64,000 nucleotides of DNA, from NCBI RefSeq assembly GCF_035013185.1, contig NZ_JAYGJO010000001.1, forward strand, positions 124,001 through 188,000, given 5' to 3'. This stretch comes from Acerihabitans sp035013185 (lineage in GTDB: Bacteria > Pseudomonadota > Gammaproteobacteria > Enterobacterales > Enterobacteriaceae). Numbering within the stretch: position 1 is the stretch's first letter; every line of letters begins with the position of its first letter. Positions 53,703 through 62,808 of the stretch are shown in pieces. The position numbers were made by a program, and so were the translations under genes. The notes below the pieces were generated by a model. That model worked only from the letters and a program-made list of their open reading frames with translations. It searched no databases and had not been told where the DNA came from.

Positions 53703-54090
53703 CCCCGGTTTTTGCAGGCTCTTCACTGAGCCTGTTAGTGTGTTGGCAACCTGTCTACGGCCTGTCTCGGTCTGAGCAGGTATGTCTACCTTCTGCGTCT
53801 TGGATTATTCCTCCGCATCCGCTCATCGCCATACGCATCATCGTGTCAATCATAATAATGTTATTTATTCGCACCTTTAGCGTAAAGTATTGTCATATGC
53901 TAATAGCCGTCACATTTTGTCGCGGCGCTCGTCGGTAAATTAGCGCTCTGGCAAGGGCAAATGAAGTGAGAACGGTTGACTCTATGGCGGGTATTGATGT
54001 AAAAAGCAGCGTTTTAATGACGAGATTTCGAGCGCGAAAGCCCAGTCATCCCGTTTTTTTTCGCGTTTTGTCAAACAATAACGGTGCATT
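53703..54090. other. Gap between yfcZ and sixA where fadIJ would be expected
   Basis: 388 bp. A CAGGCTC / GAGCCTG hairpin with a 6-nt loop (53716-53735, followed by TT) is a weak yfcZ terminator. The rest has no recognisable gene or fadIJ remnant by eye. Confidence 0.45.
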
Positions 54091-54582
54091 ATGCAAGTTT
54101 TAATTATGCGACACGGCGATGCTCAGCTTGATGCGGCCAGTGACGCACAACGGCCTTTGTCGGTTCGTGGTAGTGATGAATCACGCTTAATGGCATCTTG
54201 GTTAAGTAGCAGGATTCTTGATACCGATCGTGTTTTGGTTAGTCCCTATCTGCGCGCCCAGCAAACGCTGGACGTACTGCGTGAGGAACTGGTGCTGCCG
54301 GAAGAAGAAGAGCGTATGCCTGAGCTGACGCCCGGCGGCGATGTTGATTTGGTCTGTTGTTATTTACAGACGCTGGCCAATGAAGGGTTGGGCTCGGTGA
54401 TGATTGTGTCCCACTTGCCTTTGGTCGGTTATCTGGTGGCCGATCTTTGTCCCCAAGAGCAGGCGCCGATGTTCGCCACCTCAGCGGTGGCCTGCGTGGA
54501 TCTTGATGCGCAAAGCGGCAAAGGCATATTAAACTGGCAGGTTGGGCCGGCCCAATTACTCAGCAAAGTTAAAGCCGGGTAA
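54091..54582 (+). CDS. sixA: Phosphohistidine phosphatase SixA
   Basis: 163 aa (E. coli 161). RHG motif at residues 7-9 with catalytic His8; SPYLRAQQTLDVLRE and MIVSHLPLVGYLVADL are further active-site segments. Dephosphorylates HPt/NPr histidines (ArcB, and NPr of the nitrogen PTS in E. coli). Convergent with smrB. Confidence 0.95.
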   Translation: MQVLIMRHGDAQLDAASDAQRPLSVRGSDESRLMASWLSSRILDTDRVLVSPYLRAQQTLDVLREELVLPEEEERMPELTPGGDVDLVCCYLQTLANEGLGSVMIVSHLPLVGYLVADLCPQEQAPMFATSAVACVDLDAQSGKGILNWQVGPAQLLSKVKAG

Positions 54583-54585
54583 CGC

Positions 54586-55116
54586 TTACTCATTGAGCTC
54601 GATTAGCACCAGCAGCGCCGCGTCGCCACCAAAGGGTTTTGGCGCTTGGTGAAATCCCAATACATCGGGGTGTTGTGCTAGCCATAACGGGGTTTGCTGC
54701 TTGAGAATATGTTTACCGTGGCCGTGCATGACACAGGCACAGTGCACATGTTCTCGACGGCAGGCGGCAATCAATGCGCCCAACTCCTGCTTGGCCTGTG
54801 CTTGGGTCAGACCATGTAAGTCAAGAAACAGTTCTGGTGTGTAGTCCCCGCGCCGCAGTTTTTTGACCTCATAGGCACTGGCATCGGGACGTACATAACG
54901 TGCCGGACCTTCATTATCGAGTAACGGCTGGAATTCGTCGGAAAAATAAAAACTGGCATCCACCTGTTCCCTGATGAGCCGCCGTGTAGGCAATACCGAC
55001 ACTTTTAGACGAGGTTTCGGTGGTTTGACCGTATCCTGGCGCAGGCGCTTAGTGCCGGCGACCGACTCCCGGAACAAATGGCGTTCCTCATCGGCCAATT
55101 GATATTTTTTCTTCAT
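54586..55116 (-). CDS. smrB: Ribosome-rescue endonuclease SmrB
   Basis: 176 aa from this ATG (E. coli 183). Smr domain with LFLDLHGLTQAQAKQELGAL and CACVMHGHGKHILKQQTPLW. In E. coli it cleaves mRNA between collided ribosomes so tmRNA can rescue them. An N-terminal helix (MKKKYQLADEERHLF) contacts the ribosome. The frame continues 27 codons upstream, but homology begins here after a GTGGGG site. The C-terminus lacks a few residues compared with E. coli. Divergent from prmB. Confidence 0.94.
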   Translation of the reverse strand: MKKKYQLADEERHLFRESVAGTKRLRQDTVKPPKPRLKVSVLPTRRLIREQVDASFYFSDEFQPLLDNEGPARYVRPDASAYEVKKLRRGDYTPELFLDLHGLTQAQAKQELGALIAACRREHVHCACVMHGHGKHILKQQTPLWLAQHPDVLGFHQAPKPFGGDAALLVLIELNE

Positions 55117-55363
55117 TCCCCACTCTGCGTCCGTTGTTTTCAGTGAGTTTACCTCGTCCAATCCTCCGGTGGCGAAACTTTCGCTCGTTGGCGGCATTTA
55201 TTCACTGTCTCTCGGGGCGATCCCTTGGCGACCAAACGCCCTGGCGTCTGGTGGTATGACAGGGATTAATTGCACTCTGGCGAATTTTGCCTGCTGCTTT
55301 GAGCCCGTCTTCATGGCAAACTAGCTGCCAACAAGCGGAACCTATTTTCCCGCGGAGAGTAAA

Positions 55364-56296
55364 TTGGATAAAATTTTTGTCGATGAGGCGGTTGCCGAGC
55401 TGCACAGTATTCAAGATGTGTTGCGTTGGGCGGTCAGTCGTTTTAACGCTGCGCAAATCTACTATGGTCATGGCACGGATAATCCCTGGGATGAGGCGCT
55501 ACAACTGGTGCTGCCCAGTCTGTTCTTGCCATTGGATTTGCCAACGGAGATGTTTGTATCGCGTCTGACGACCAGTGAGCGTAGTCGGATCGTTGAGCGC
55601 GTAGTGCGCCGGGTAAATGAACGGATTCCGGTTGCCTACTTGACCAATAAGGCCTGGTTCTGCGGTTTGGAATTTTATGTGGATGAGCGGGTGCTGATCC
55701 CCCGGTCACCCATTGGCGAACTCATCGATGATCGCTATCATGATGTGTTGCCGCAGCCGCCGTCCCGTATTCTGGACATGTGTACCGGTAGCGGCTGTAT
55801 TGCCATCGCCAGTGCCTTTGCATTTCCGGAAGCTGAGGTGGACGCGGTGGATATTTCCGGCGACGTGCTGTCGGTAGCCGAACATAATATCCAGGCTTAT
55901 GGCCTTGATAGTCGGGTAACCCCTCTGCGTTCGGACTTGTTCCGGCAACTGCCGCCGTTGCGTTACGATCTGATTGTGACCAATCCGCCCTATGTGGATG
56001 AAGAGGACATGGGCGATCTTCCGCAGGAATTTCAAGCCGAGCCGGTTCTGGGATTGGCTGCCGGCCACGATGGTTTGACCCTGGTCCGCCGCATTCTGGC
56101 CTGCGCGCCACAATATTTAAGCGATGAAGGGGTGCTGATCTGCGAAGTGGGCAACAGCATGGTGCATCTTATCGAGCAATACCCTGAGATCCCTTTCAAT
56201 TGGTTATCGTTCGAACGTGGTGGTGATGGGGTCTTCTCCTTGACGCGGGAACAGCTTGTGGCCTGCGCGGAAACCTTTACAATATTCCTGGACTAG
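55364..56296 (+). CDS. prmB: Ribosomal protein L3 glutamine methyltransferase PrmB
   Basis: 310 aa with a TTG start preceded by GGAGAG; length and start context match E. coli. SAM-binding ILDMCTGSGCIAIA and the catalytic NPPY at 207-210 (IVTNPPYVDEEDM). Methylates Gln150 of ribosomal protein L3. aroC follows after 64 bp. Confidence 0.95.
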   Translation: MDKIFVDEAVAELHSIQDVLRWAVSRFNAAQIYYGHGTDNPWDEALQLVLPSLFLPLDLPTEMFVSRLTTSERSRIVERVVRRVNERIPVAYLTNKAWFCGLEFYVDERVLIPRSPIGELIDDRYHDVLPQPPSRILDMCTGSGCIAIASAFAFPEAEVDAVDISGDVLSVAEHNIQAYGLDSRVTPLRSDLFRQLPPLRYDLIVTNPPYVDEEDMGDLPQEFQAEPVLGLAAGHDGLTLVRRILACAPQYLSDEGVLICEVGNSMVHLIEQYPEIPFNWLSFERGGDGVFSLTREQLVACAETFTIFLD

Positions 56297-56360
56297 GGGT
56301 GTGCCCTGGTCGGCAAACGGCGTTATTTTACGTACAATCAGGTTAAGCATAGGAGTCCCG

Positions 56361-57446
56361 ATGGCAGGGAATAGTATTGGTCAATTATTTCGTGTCACCA
56401 CGTTCGGTGAATCTCATGGTGCGGCGCTGGGTTGCGTGGTTGATGGCGTACCGCCGGGCATTCCGCTGACGGAGGCGGATTTACAGCATGATCTGGACCG
56501 GCGCCGACCGGGGACCTCACGTTATACCACTCAGCGACGCGAGCTTGATGAAGTGCGAATCCTGTCCGGCGTATTTGAAGGGGTCACTACCGGTACCAGT
56601 ATTGGCCTGATCATCGACAATACCGATCAACGCTCGCAGGATTATAGCGCCATCAAGGATGTCTTCCGTCCCGGGCATGCAGACTATACCTACGAACGTA
56701 AGTACGGTGTGCGCGATTATCGTGGTGGGGGCCGGTCGTCGGCGCGGGAGACGGCCATGCGGGTCGCGGCCGGGGCGATTGCCAAAAAGTATCTGGCGCA
56801 GCGGCATGGTGTGACCGTGCGGGGTTATCTGGCGCAAATCGGCGATATTTGCTGTGAACTTAAAGATTGGGATCAAGTAGAACAAAATCCTTTTTTCTGC
56901 CCGGATCCGGATCGATTGGAGGCGCTCGATAGCCTGATGCGTAAGCTGAAAAAAGAAGGTGACTCCATTGGCGCCAAAGTCACGCTGGTGGCTGAGCATG
57001 TCCCGGCTGGCCTGGGCGAGCCGGTGTTTGATCGTCTGGATGCCGATCTGGCCCACGCCTTGATGAGCATCAATGCGGTAAAAGGCGTGGAAATTGGCGA
57101 TGGTTTTGCCGTGGTCGCCAAACGCGGCAGCGAAAACCGCGATGAAATTACCCCTGAGGGGTTTGTTAGCAATCATGCCGGCGGGATCCTTGGTGGCATC
57201 AGCAGCGGACAGGCGATCATTGCCCATCTGGCGTTAAAACCCACTTCCAGCATTATGGTGCCTGGTCGCACGGTGAACCGCGCGGGAGAACCGGTTGATA
57301 TGGTGACCCGCGGCCGCCACGATCCCTGCGTCGGCATTCGTGCGGTACCTATCGCCGAGGCTATGATGGCGATTGTACTGATGGATCATTTGATGCGCCA
57401 GCGAGCTCAATGTGCTGACGTGACCACCACTGTTCCTCAATGGTAA
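56361..57446 (+). CDS. aroC: Chorismate synthase
   Basis: 361 aa, the same as E. coli. Last step of the shikimate pathway: converts EPSP to chorismate with reduced FMN. Signatures GESHGAALGCVVDGVPPGI, RDYRGGGRSSARETAMRVAA and NHAGGILGGISSGQ are intact. The ATG follows AGGAG. mepA follows directly after 1 bp. Confidence 0.97.
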   Translation: MAGNSIGQLFRVTTFGESHGAALGCVVDGVPPGIPLTEADLQHDLDRRRPGTSRYTTQRRELDEVRILSGVFEGVTTGTSIGLIIDNTDQRSQDYSAIKDVFRPGHADYTYERKYGVRDYRGGGRSSARETAMRVAAGAIAKKYLAQRHGVTVRGYLAQIGDICCELKDWDQVEQNPFFCPDPDRLEALDSLMRKLKKEGDSIGAKVTLVAEHVPAGLGEPVFDRLDADLAHALMSINAVKGVEIGDGFAVVAKRGSENRDEITPEGFVSNHAGGILGGISSGQAIIAHLALKPTSSIMVPGRTVNRAGEPVDMVTRGRHDPCVGIRAVPIAEAMMAIVLMDHLMRQRAQCADVTTTVPQW

Positions 57447-57447
57447 T

Positions 57448-58284
57448 ATGATGCGGCAATGGATAGCGGGTTTATTGGCCCTGGCGGCCGTCCAGGCATT
57501 GGCGGCACCCACGCCTTGGCAGAAAATTGACCATCCGGTGCCCGGCAACCCGCAGGCCATAGGCGGGTTCGCCAACGGCTGTATGATTGGCGCGCAGCCA
57601 TTACCACTGGATGCGGCCAATTATCAGGTATTGCGTCCGGATCAGCGGCGCTATTTCGGACAACCCGATCTGCTGCTGTTTATTTCGCGCTTGAGCAATC
57701 AGGTGCGGCATTTGCAGTTGGCTAATGAGTTATTGGTGGGTGATATGGCGATGCCGGCCGGAGGCCGCTTTAGCAGCGGTCACGCCAGTCATCAGTCAGG
57801 ACTGGATGTGGATATCTGGTTGCAACTGCCGCAACGGCGCTGGAGTGCGGCGCAGTTGCTTAAACCCCAGCCGCTGGATTTGGTGGCGGCCAATGGTCGT
57901 GATATCAATGCCAGCCGCTGGCAGCCGCACATCGCGATGCTCATTAAGCTTGCGGCCGAGGATGCCGATGTCACGCGTATTTTTGTTAATCCTGCAATAA
58001 AAAAACAGCTGTGTCGTGTTGCGGGTCAGGACCGCGCATGGTTAACCAAAGTTCGACCCTGGTTTGGTCACCGTGCCCATATGCATGTGCGTCTGCGTTG
58101 CCCCGTCGGCAGTCCGGAATGCCAGGAGCAGACCCCGCCACCGGCGGGGGATGGTTGCGGCGCGGAGCTTGATAGCTGGTTTATGGCGCCAAAACCTGGT
58201 GCTGCGCCGGCTCCGGTAAAACGGCCGCCGCCATTGCCGCCGTCTTGCCAGGTATTACTGGATCGCCATCTGGTGGCAGAATAA
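57448..58284 (+). CDS. mepA: Penicillin-insensitive murein endopeptidase MepA
   Basis: 278 aa (E. coli 274). Signal peptide about 1-20 (cleavage after ALAA). LAS-family zinc enzyme: FSSGHASHQSGLDVDIWL with metal ligands His112 and Asp120, and GHRAHMHVRLRCP with the third. Cleaves D-Ala-mDAP cross-links in the periplasm. The C-terminus is Pro-rich as in E. coli. Immediately after aroC. Confidence 0.95.
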   Translation: MMRQWIAGLLALAAVQALAAPTPWQKIDHPVPGNPQAIGGFANGCMIGAQPLPLDAANYQVLRPDQRRYFGQPDLLLFISRLSNQVRHLQLANELLVGDMAMPAGGRFSSGHASHQSGLDVDIWLQLPQRRWSAAQLLKPQPLDLVAANGRDINASRWQPHIAMLIKLAAEDADVTRIFVNPAIKKQLCRVAGQDRAWLTKVRPWFGHRAHMHVRLRCPVGSPECQEQTPPPAGDGCGAELDSWFMAPKPGAAPAPVKRPPPLPPSCQVLLDRHLVAE

Positions 58285-58363
58285 CCTAGTGCGATAGCTG
58301 CGCTGACTGAAACTGGTTGGGCAGGACTGTCTTGGGCTGTAACCTATAAACGCTGGATGATAC

Positions 58364-59164
58364 ATGGATTGGTTAGCCGTATCCCCCCTGGTATTTGTAT
58401 TATTGTTTGGTGTGAGCCTATTGGCGGGGTTTATCGATTCTATCGCCGGCGGCGGTGGATTGATCACCGTGCCCGCACTGTTGGCGGCCGGTTTACCGCC
58501 GGCTCTGACCTTGGGAACCAATAAACTACAGTCGGTGGGCGGATCGTTTTCCGCCAGCCTCTATTTTATTCGCCAACGGGCGGTGAATATTGGCGATCAG
58601 AAACTGACCATCGCCCTGACGTTTATCGGTTCGATGACCGGCGCCATCCTGATTCAGCATCTGCGGGCAGATTTACTGCGACAGATGTTGCCGTTGCTGG
58701 TGATCGGTATCGGACTCTATTTTCTGTTGATGCCGCGTATCGGCGAAGACGATCGGCAACGTCGGCTTTCCGCCTGGCCGTTTGCGTTGGTGGCCGGATG
58801 CGGTGTGGGGTTTTATGACGGTTTTTTTGGCCCAGGCGCGGGTTCGTTCTACGCGCTGGCGTATGTGACGCTATGCGGTTTTAATCTGGCCAAGTCCACT
58901 GCCCACGCCAAAGTGTTGAACTTCACGTCCAATCTGGGCGCGTTGCTGCTGTTTGTGTTTTCTGGCCACGTGGTGTGGAGTGTGGGATTGGTGATGCTGG
59001 CCGGTCAACTTTTAGGCGCGCGTTTGGGCGCCCACATGGTATTAACCAAGGGACAGAAGCTGATCCGTCCGATGATCGTGGTGGTATCGCTGCTGATGAG
59101 TATCAAACTGCTTTATGATGGCCACGGTGCTGAGATAACGCACTGGTTAGCCGACTATTATTGA
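58364..59164 (+). CDS. yfcA: TauE/SafE-family membrane protein YfcA
   Basis: 266 aa (E. coli 269), about eight hydrophobic segments. Landmarks: LAGFIDSIAGGGGLITVPAL and GFYDGFFGPGAGSFYALAYV. Family members export or import sulfur-containing or organic anions; the substrate of YfcA is not established. Same neighbours as in E. coli (mepA before, epmC after). Confidence 0.93.
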   Translation: MDWLAVSPLVFVLLFGVSLLAGFIDSIAGGGGLITVPALLAAGLPPALTLGTNKLQSVGGSFSASLYFIRQRAVNIGDQKLTIALTFIGSMTGAILIQHLRADLLRQMLPLLVIGIGLYFLLMPRIGEDDRQRRLSAWPFALVAGCGVGFYDGFFGPGAGSFYALAYVTLCGFNLAKSTAHAKVLNFTSNLGALLLFVFSGHVVWSVGLVMLAGQLLGARLGAHMVLTKGQKLIRPMIVVVSLLMSIKLLYDGHGAEITHWLADYY

Positions 59165-59177
59165 AAGATAAGTGACA

Positions 59178-59726
59178 ATGTCCAACCAATCACATGAATA
59201 TCAGCAGTTGATCGCGCTGTTCAATCGCTGTTTTTCCGACAGCTTGAATACCCGTTTGGTTAAAGGCGACGATGAACCTATTTATCTGCCGGCCGACGGT
59301 GATCATGCTTATCATCGCATCGTATTTGCCCATGGCTATTATGCCAGCGCAATGCACGAAATCTCTCACTGGTGCATTGCGGGTGCACGCCGTCGTTTGC
59401 AGGTGGATTTCGGTTATTGGTATTGTCCGGATGGCCGTGACGACGACACCCAGCGTCGCTTCGAGTTGGTTGAAATCAAGCCCCAGGCACTGGAATGGAT
59501 GTTTTGCGTTGCCGCTGATTTCCCCTTTAACGTGAGTTGCGATAATCTTAACGGCAGCAGCGAACCGGACCGTATTGCTTTCCAACGCAAGGCTCATGAC
59601 CAGGTGATGAATTATCTATCACAAGGCATACCACAACGCGCGGCCCAATTTATCCAGGCGTTGCATGCGTTTTACCATACCCCGCCTTTGGCACAGCAAC
59701 AATTTCCCTACCCGGCCGATATGTAG
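59178..59726 (+). CDS. epmC: Elongation factor P hydroxylase EpmC
   Basis: 182 aa, the E. coli length. Hydroxylates the beta-lysylated Lys34 of EF-P. Metal-site region SAMHEISHWCIAGARRR and DFGYWYCPDGRDDDTQ are conserved. The ATG is chosen over a GTG 6 bp upstream by homology. Confidence 0.94.
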   Translation: MSNQSHEYQQLIALFNRCFSDSLNTRLVKGDDEPIYLPADGDHAYHRIVFAHGYYASAMHEISHWCIAGARRRLQVDFGYWYCPDGRDDDTQRRFELVEIKPQALEWMFCVAADFPFNVSCDNLNGSSEPDRIAFQRKAHDQVMNYLSQGIPQRAAQFIQALHAFYHTPPLAQQQFPYPADM

Positions 59727-59763
59727 AGCGTTGCCAGCCCCGAATGAAGAATAAGGACCCGTG

Positions 59764-60042
59764 ATGATAGTAGATTTTGAAACGCGCATCTTGGCGTTAA
59801 TTGATAATATGGTGGAACACGCCAGCGACGATGAGTTGTTTGCCGGAGGGTATTTACGCGGCCATTTGACGCTAGCGGTGGCGCAAGCGCAGGAGAATGA
59901 TGAACACACCCCCGAGGAGCTGCATGAGCGTGTACAGTCCTGCTTGGCCGAGGCGATTGGCAATGGGGAGTTGTCACCACCGGATCAGATCCTGGTGTTC
60001 GGCATGTGGCAAACGCTGTATGCGCAGGCTGGGGCTGAATAA
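59764..60042 (+). CDS. yfcL: YfcL family protein
   Basis: 92 aa, the same as E. coli YfcL: ILALIDNMVEHASDDELFAG, YLRGHLTLAVA and GELSPPDQILV. Helical, acidic, of unknown function. An AAGGACCC site precedes the ATG. Last of the conserved mepA-yfcA-epmC-yfcL string; in E. coli mnmC and fabB follow, here accessory sequence begins. Confidence 0.92.
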   Translation: MIVDFETRILALIDNMVEHASDDELFAGGYLRGHLTLAVAQAQENDEHTPEELHERVQSCLAEAIGNGELSPPDQILVFGMWQTLYAQAGAE

Positions 60043-60567
60043 CGCCTTATTTCCCATAACCCATTTACCTGTTCTGCGCGGTGGTTTTCGGCCATGGGCG
60101 CAGCGGGTTTATGGCGTATCTGCTCGAGTCCAGTGGACCAGGATGTTTAGGCGTTTCTCGGCAACCTTTCGTGTGCAATAAAAAATAAAATACATAATAT
60201 CAAACAGATAAAATGGCAATACTATGATGCCATACCATTGTTAAACGAAACTCAAATTATCCCTGGTTACACTATTTAATCGCGTACAATCCAATGCTGA
60301 TGGCGGTCCATGATCGTCCGTCCGGTGTGGGTGTAGGTGTAGGTGTAGGTGTAGGTGTAGGTGTAGGTGCGGGTGATGAGTCCGGCTTTTTCGCGGTATG
60401 CCGCGTTCGTGCTCCTGCCCACATCATCCCATGATCCGCGTCCACACATTCTGTCAACCAAACCAGGCTCGTCCACCTCTGATATAGAGGCATGACCACC
60501 GTGCGCCGTTATCTGGCTGCGCCTGCGAGCGGGTTTGTCAGGAATATTTGCTTAATCATAAGGATAG
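60043..60567. other. Gap with hexamer repeat upstream of the copper receptor
   Basis: 525 bp. It contains the GTGTAG array listed separately. Minus-strand frames across the array would encode PT or TY dipeptide repeats flanked by unremarkable sequence, probably a decayed gene. No Fur or Cue-type palindrome was recognised before the receptor gene. Confidence 0.4.
60331..60366. repeat. Hexanucleotide tandem repeat (GTGTAG) x 6
   Basis: Six perfect copies of GTGTAG flanked by the near-copies GTGTGG (left) and GTGCGG (right). As the unit is a multiple of three, copy-number change would not shift any frame through it. Confidence 0.9.
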
Positions 60568-62649
60568 ATGATGTCAGGTTATACCTCTCGACCTCTACAC
60601 AAGCGATATTCGCATCGTCTGCGCGGTTTTATGCCGGTATTCACGCTCGTCGCGGCCAATTGCGCTGTTGCCCAAACCCAGCATCAGTGGCTGCAAAACG
60701 ATCGACCCATGCCCCATGACGCCGACGTCATAACGGTAACATCGCCCGTCTCCTCACCCTTGACCATCACCACCGCCACCAAAACACCGCGCCAGCCGGT
60801 ACCTGCCAGCGATGGGTCCGATTATCTAAAGACCATTCCGGGCTTTTCGCAGATCCGTAACGGCGGCACCAATGGTGATCCTGTGTTTCGCGGTATGTTC
60901 GGCTCACGCTTGAAAATTCTGGCCGGTGGGGCGGAAATGCAGGGGTCCTGCCCCAGCCGTATGGATGCACCCACCTCCTATATTTCCCCCGAAAGTTATG
61001 ATCTGCTGACCTTAGTTAAAGGACCACAGACCGTACTCTGGGGGCCGGGTGCCTCCGCTGGTACCCTGCGTTTTGAACGGATTCATCCGCATTTCGACGC
61101 GGCCGGGATCCAGGCGGAAGGGAGTCTATTGGGTGGTTCCAATGCGCGGCGAGATGAGACCCTCGGTGCAAGTTTGGGCAATGAACAGGGTTACCTGCAA
61201 CTGTTGGGGAATAAATCGCGGGCCAGTGATTACCAGGACGGAACGGGGCGGCGGGTGCCATCCCGTTGGGATAAGTGGAACGGCGATCTGGCCGTCGGCT
61301 GGACGCCTGATAACACCACCTGGATGGAACTGTCCATGGGCCGGGGCAATGGTGAAGCCAGTTATGTAGGTCGTGGCATGGACGGGTCCCAGTTTAAACG
61401 TGAAAGCCTGGGCGCCAAGTTTGAAAAAAGCGAGATAAGCGAGGTGTTGGATAAAATTGAAGCGCAGGTCTACTACAGTTATACCAATCATATCATGGAC
61501 AATACCACCCTGCGAAAGGTGCCGACCAACGTTGCGGCCGGCAAGCGTGTCGGGTGCTGCAAAGCGCGCCAGCGTGCCGCCAGTGCCGCCCGCTCTAGCA
61601 ATTTGGATCGCCGGACTACCGGCGCCCGCGTTATGGGTACCTGGTTATGGCCGGATTTTCGCCTGCAGTCCGGGCTGGACGCGCAAACCAATACCCATCG
61701 TGGCCACCAAAAAGAGGGCTGGCAAAAAGACGCCTGGTTCCAACAATACGGGGTATTTAATGAACTCACCTGGTCCCGGGATCAGCATGAACGCATTATC
61801 GGCGGTGCGCGTCTCGATCAAAGCCTGGCTGAAAAATACGCTTTATCAGCAACGGACCGGCGTAGTGCAACGCTGCCGGCGGGGTTTATCCGTTATGAGC
61901 GTCAACTGGCCTTTTTGCCGGTTATGTTTTATACCGGGCTGGGGTACACCGAGCGTTTTCCGGATTACTGGGAAATGTTTGCTCCCAACGACGGCCCTCG
62001 GCGTGGTGAAGCGGCTTTTGCCACGTTGCAAAGTGAAAAAACCACTCAAATCGATGTGGGTGTCCAGTACCACGGCCAGCCATTTGATGCGTGGCTTTCA
62101 GGTTATGCCGGGCGGATTAATGATTACATCCTGGTTAAGTATGACCCGAAAAATGCCTACCGTCGTCAGGTGACCAACGTTGATGCCATGATCCTGGGCG
62201 GTGAGATGGGGCTGGGATACCATTTTACCCAACATTGGAAGGTGGACGCCAGCATGGCGTATTCCTGGGGCAGCAACCTAAGTGATAGCCGACCGTTGCC
62301 ACAAACACCACCGCTGGATGCTCGGTTCGGTCTGACGTATGAACGGCAACAGTGGAGCAGTAGCGCCCTGTGGCGGGTCGTCAGTCGCCAGCAGCGGGTG
62401 GCGATGGATGAGGGCAATGTCGTTGGCAGGGATTTCGCCACCAGCGCCGGTTTTGGGGTGATTTCGGCCAACGTGGGTTATAAGATCAATAAAGCGATCA
62501 AAGTCAGCGGTGGAATCGATAATATTCTCAATAAAACCTACAGCGAACATCTTAACCTGGCCGGTAACAGTAACTTTGGTTATTCCGCCGATATGCCGAT
62601 AAATGAGCCAGGCAGGACGCTGTGGATGAAGCTGAATATGAAATTTTAA
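60568..62649 (+). CDS. TonB-dependent copper receptor (OprC/NosA family)
   Basis: 693-aa outer-membrane receptor. N-terminal signal sequence (about 1-35), TonB-box-like DVITVTSP (53-60), plug domain with SDYLKTIPGFSQIRNGGTNG and GPQTVLWGPGASAGTLRFER, then a 22-strand barrel ending in Phe. The copper-family signature GSCPSRMDAPTSYISPESYD contains CxxxM (Cys128, Met132), the copper-site motif reported for Pseudomonas OprC. A loop that is often Met-rich in relatives here reads GKRVGCCKARQR. Adjacent ATGs at 60568 and 60571 follow an AAGGATAG site; the second has better spacing. Imports copper with TonB. Confidence 0.88.
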   Translation: MMSGYTSRPLHKRYSHRLRGFMPVFTLVAANCAVAQTQHQWLQNDRPMPHDADVITVTSPVSSPLTITTATKTPRQPVPASDGSDYLKTIPGFSQIRNGGTNGDPVFRGMFGSRLKILAGGAEMQGSCPSRMDAPTSYISPESYDLLTLVKGPQTVLWGPGASAGTLRFERIHPHFDAAGIQAEGSLLGGSNARRDETLGASLGNEQGYLQLLGNKSRASDYQDGTGRRVPSRWDKWNGDLAVGWTPDNTTWMELSMGRGNGEASYVGRGMDGSQFKRESLGAKFEKSEISEVLDKIEAQVYYSYTNHIMDNTTLRKVPTNVAAGKRVGCCKARQRAASAARSSNLDRRTTGARVMGTWLWPDFRLQSGLDAQTNTHRGHQKEGWQKDAWFQQYGVFNELTWSRDQHERIIGGARLDQSLAEKYALSATDRRSATLPAGFIRYERQLAFLPVMFYTGLGYTERFPDYWEMFAPNDGPRRGEAAFATLQSEKTTQIDVGVQYHGQPFDAWLSGYAGRINDYILVKYDPKNAYRRQVTNVDAMILGGEMGLGYHFTQHWKVDASMAYSWGSNLSDSRPLPQTPPLDARFGLTYERQQWSSSALWRVVSRQQRVAMDEGNVVGRDFATSAGFGVISANVGYKINKAIKVSGGIDNILNKTYSEHLNLAGNSNFGYSADMPINEPGRTLWMKLNMKF

Positions 62650-62673
62650 ACCCAGGTTCTTGGCGGTAAGTAC

Positions 62674-62731
62674 ATGAATTCCGATGAGCTTACATCGGTA
62701 AGTGATTTGGGCGAATGAACGCCGCCAACGC
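62674..62731. repeat. Intergenic palindromic repeat, copy 2
   Basis: Second copy of the element at 2517-2575, between the copper receptor and the porin gene. It keeps the better palindrome (AGCTTAC against GTAAGT). Orientation is the same in both places. Confidence 0.6.
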
Positions 62732-62808
62732 TCCCGCAACGTGAACGATGGCGGGTATAACCGGTTGCGGCTAATGCCACCACCGGTCAGCCAACACCAA
62801 AAGGATTT

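Noticed and set aside
53660..53938. Plus-strand frame after yfcZ with a hydrophobic stretch
   Set aside because: Starts inside yfcZ in another frame and has no family match or start site; the hydrophobic run reflects T-rich DNA.
60272..60499. Minus-strand PT-repeat protein as a gene
   Set aside because: Two frames are open across the hexamer array simply because the unit lacks stops; flanks show no domain and no start site.
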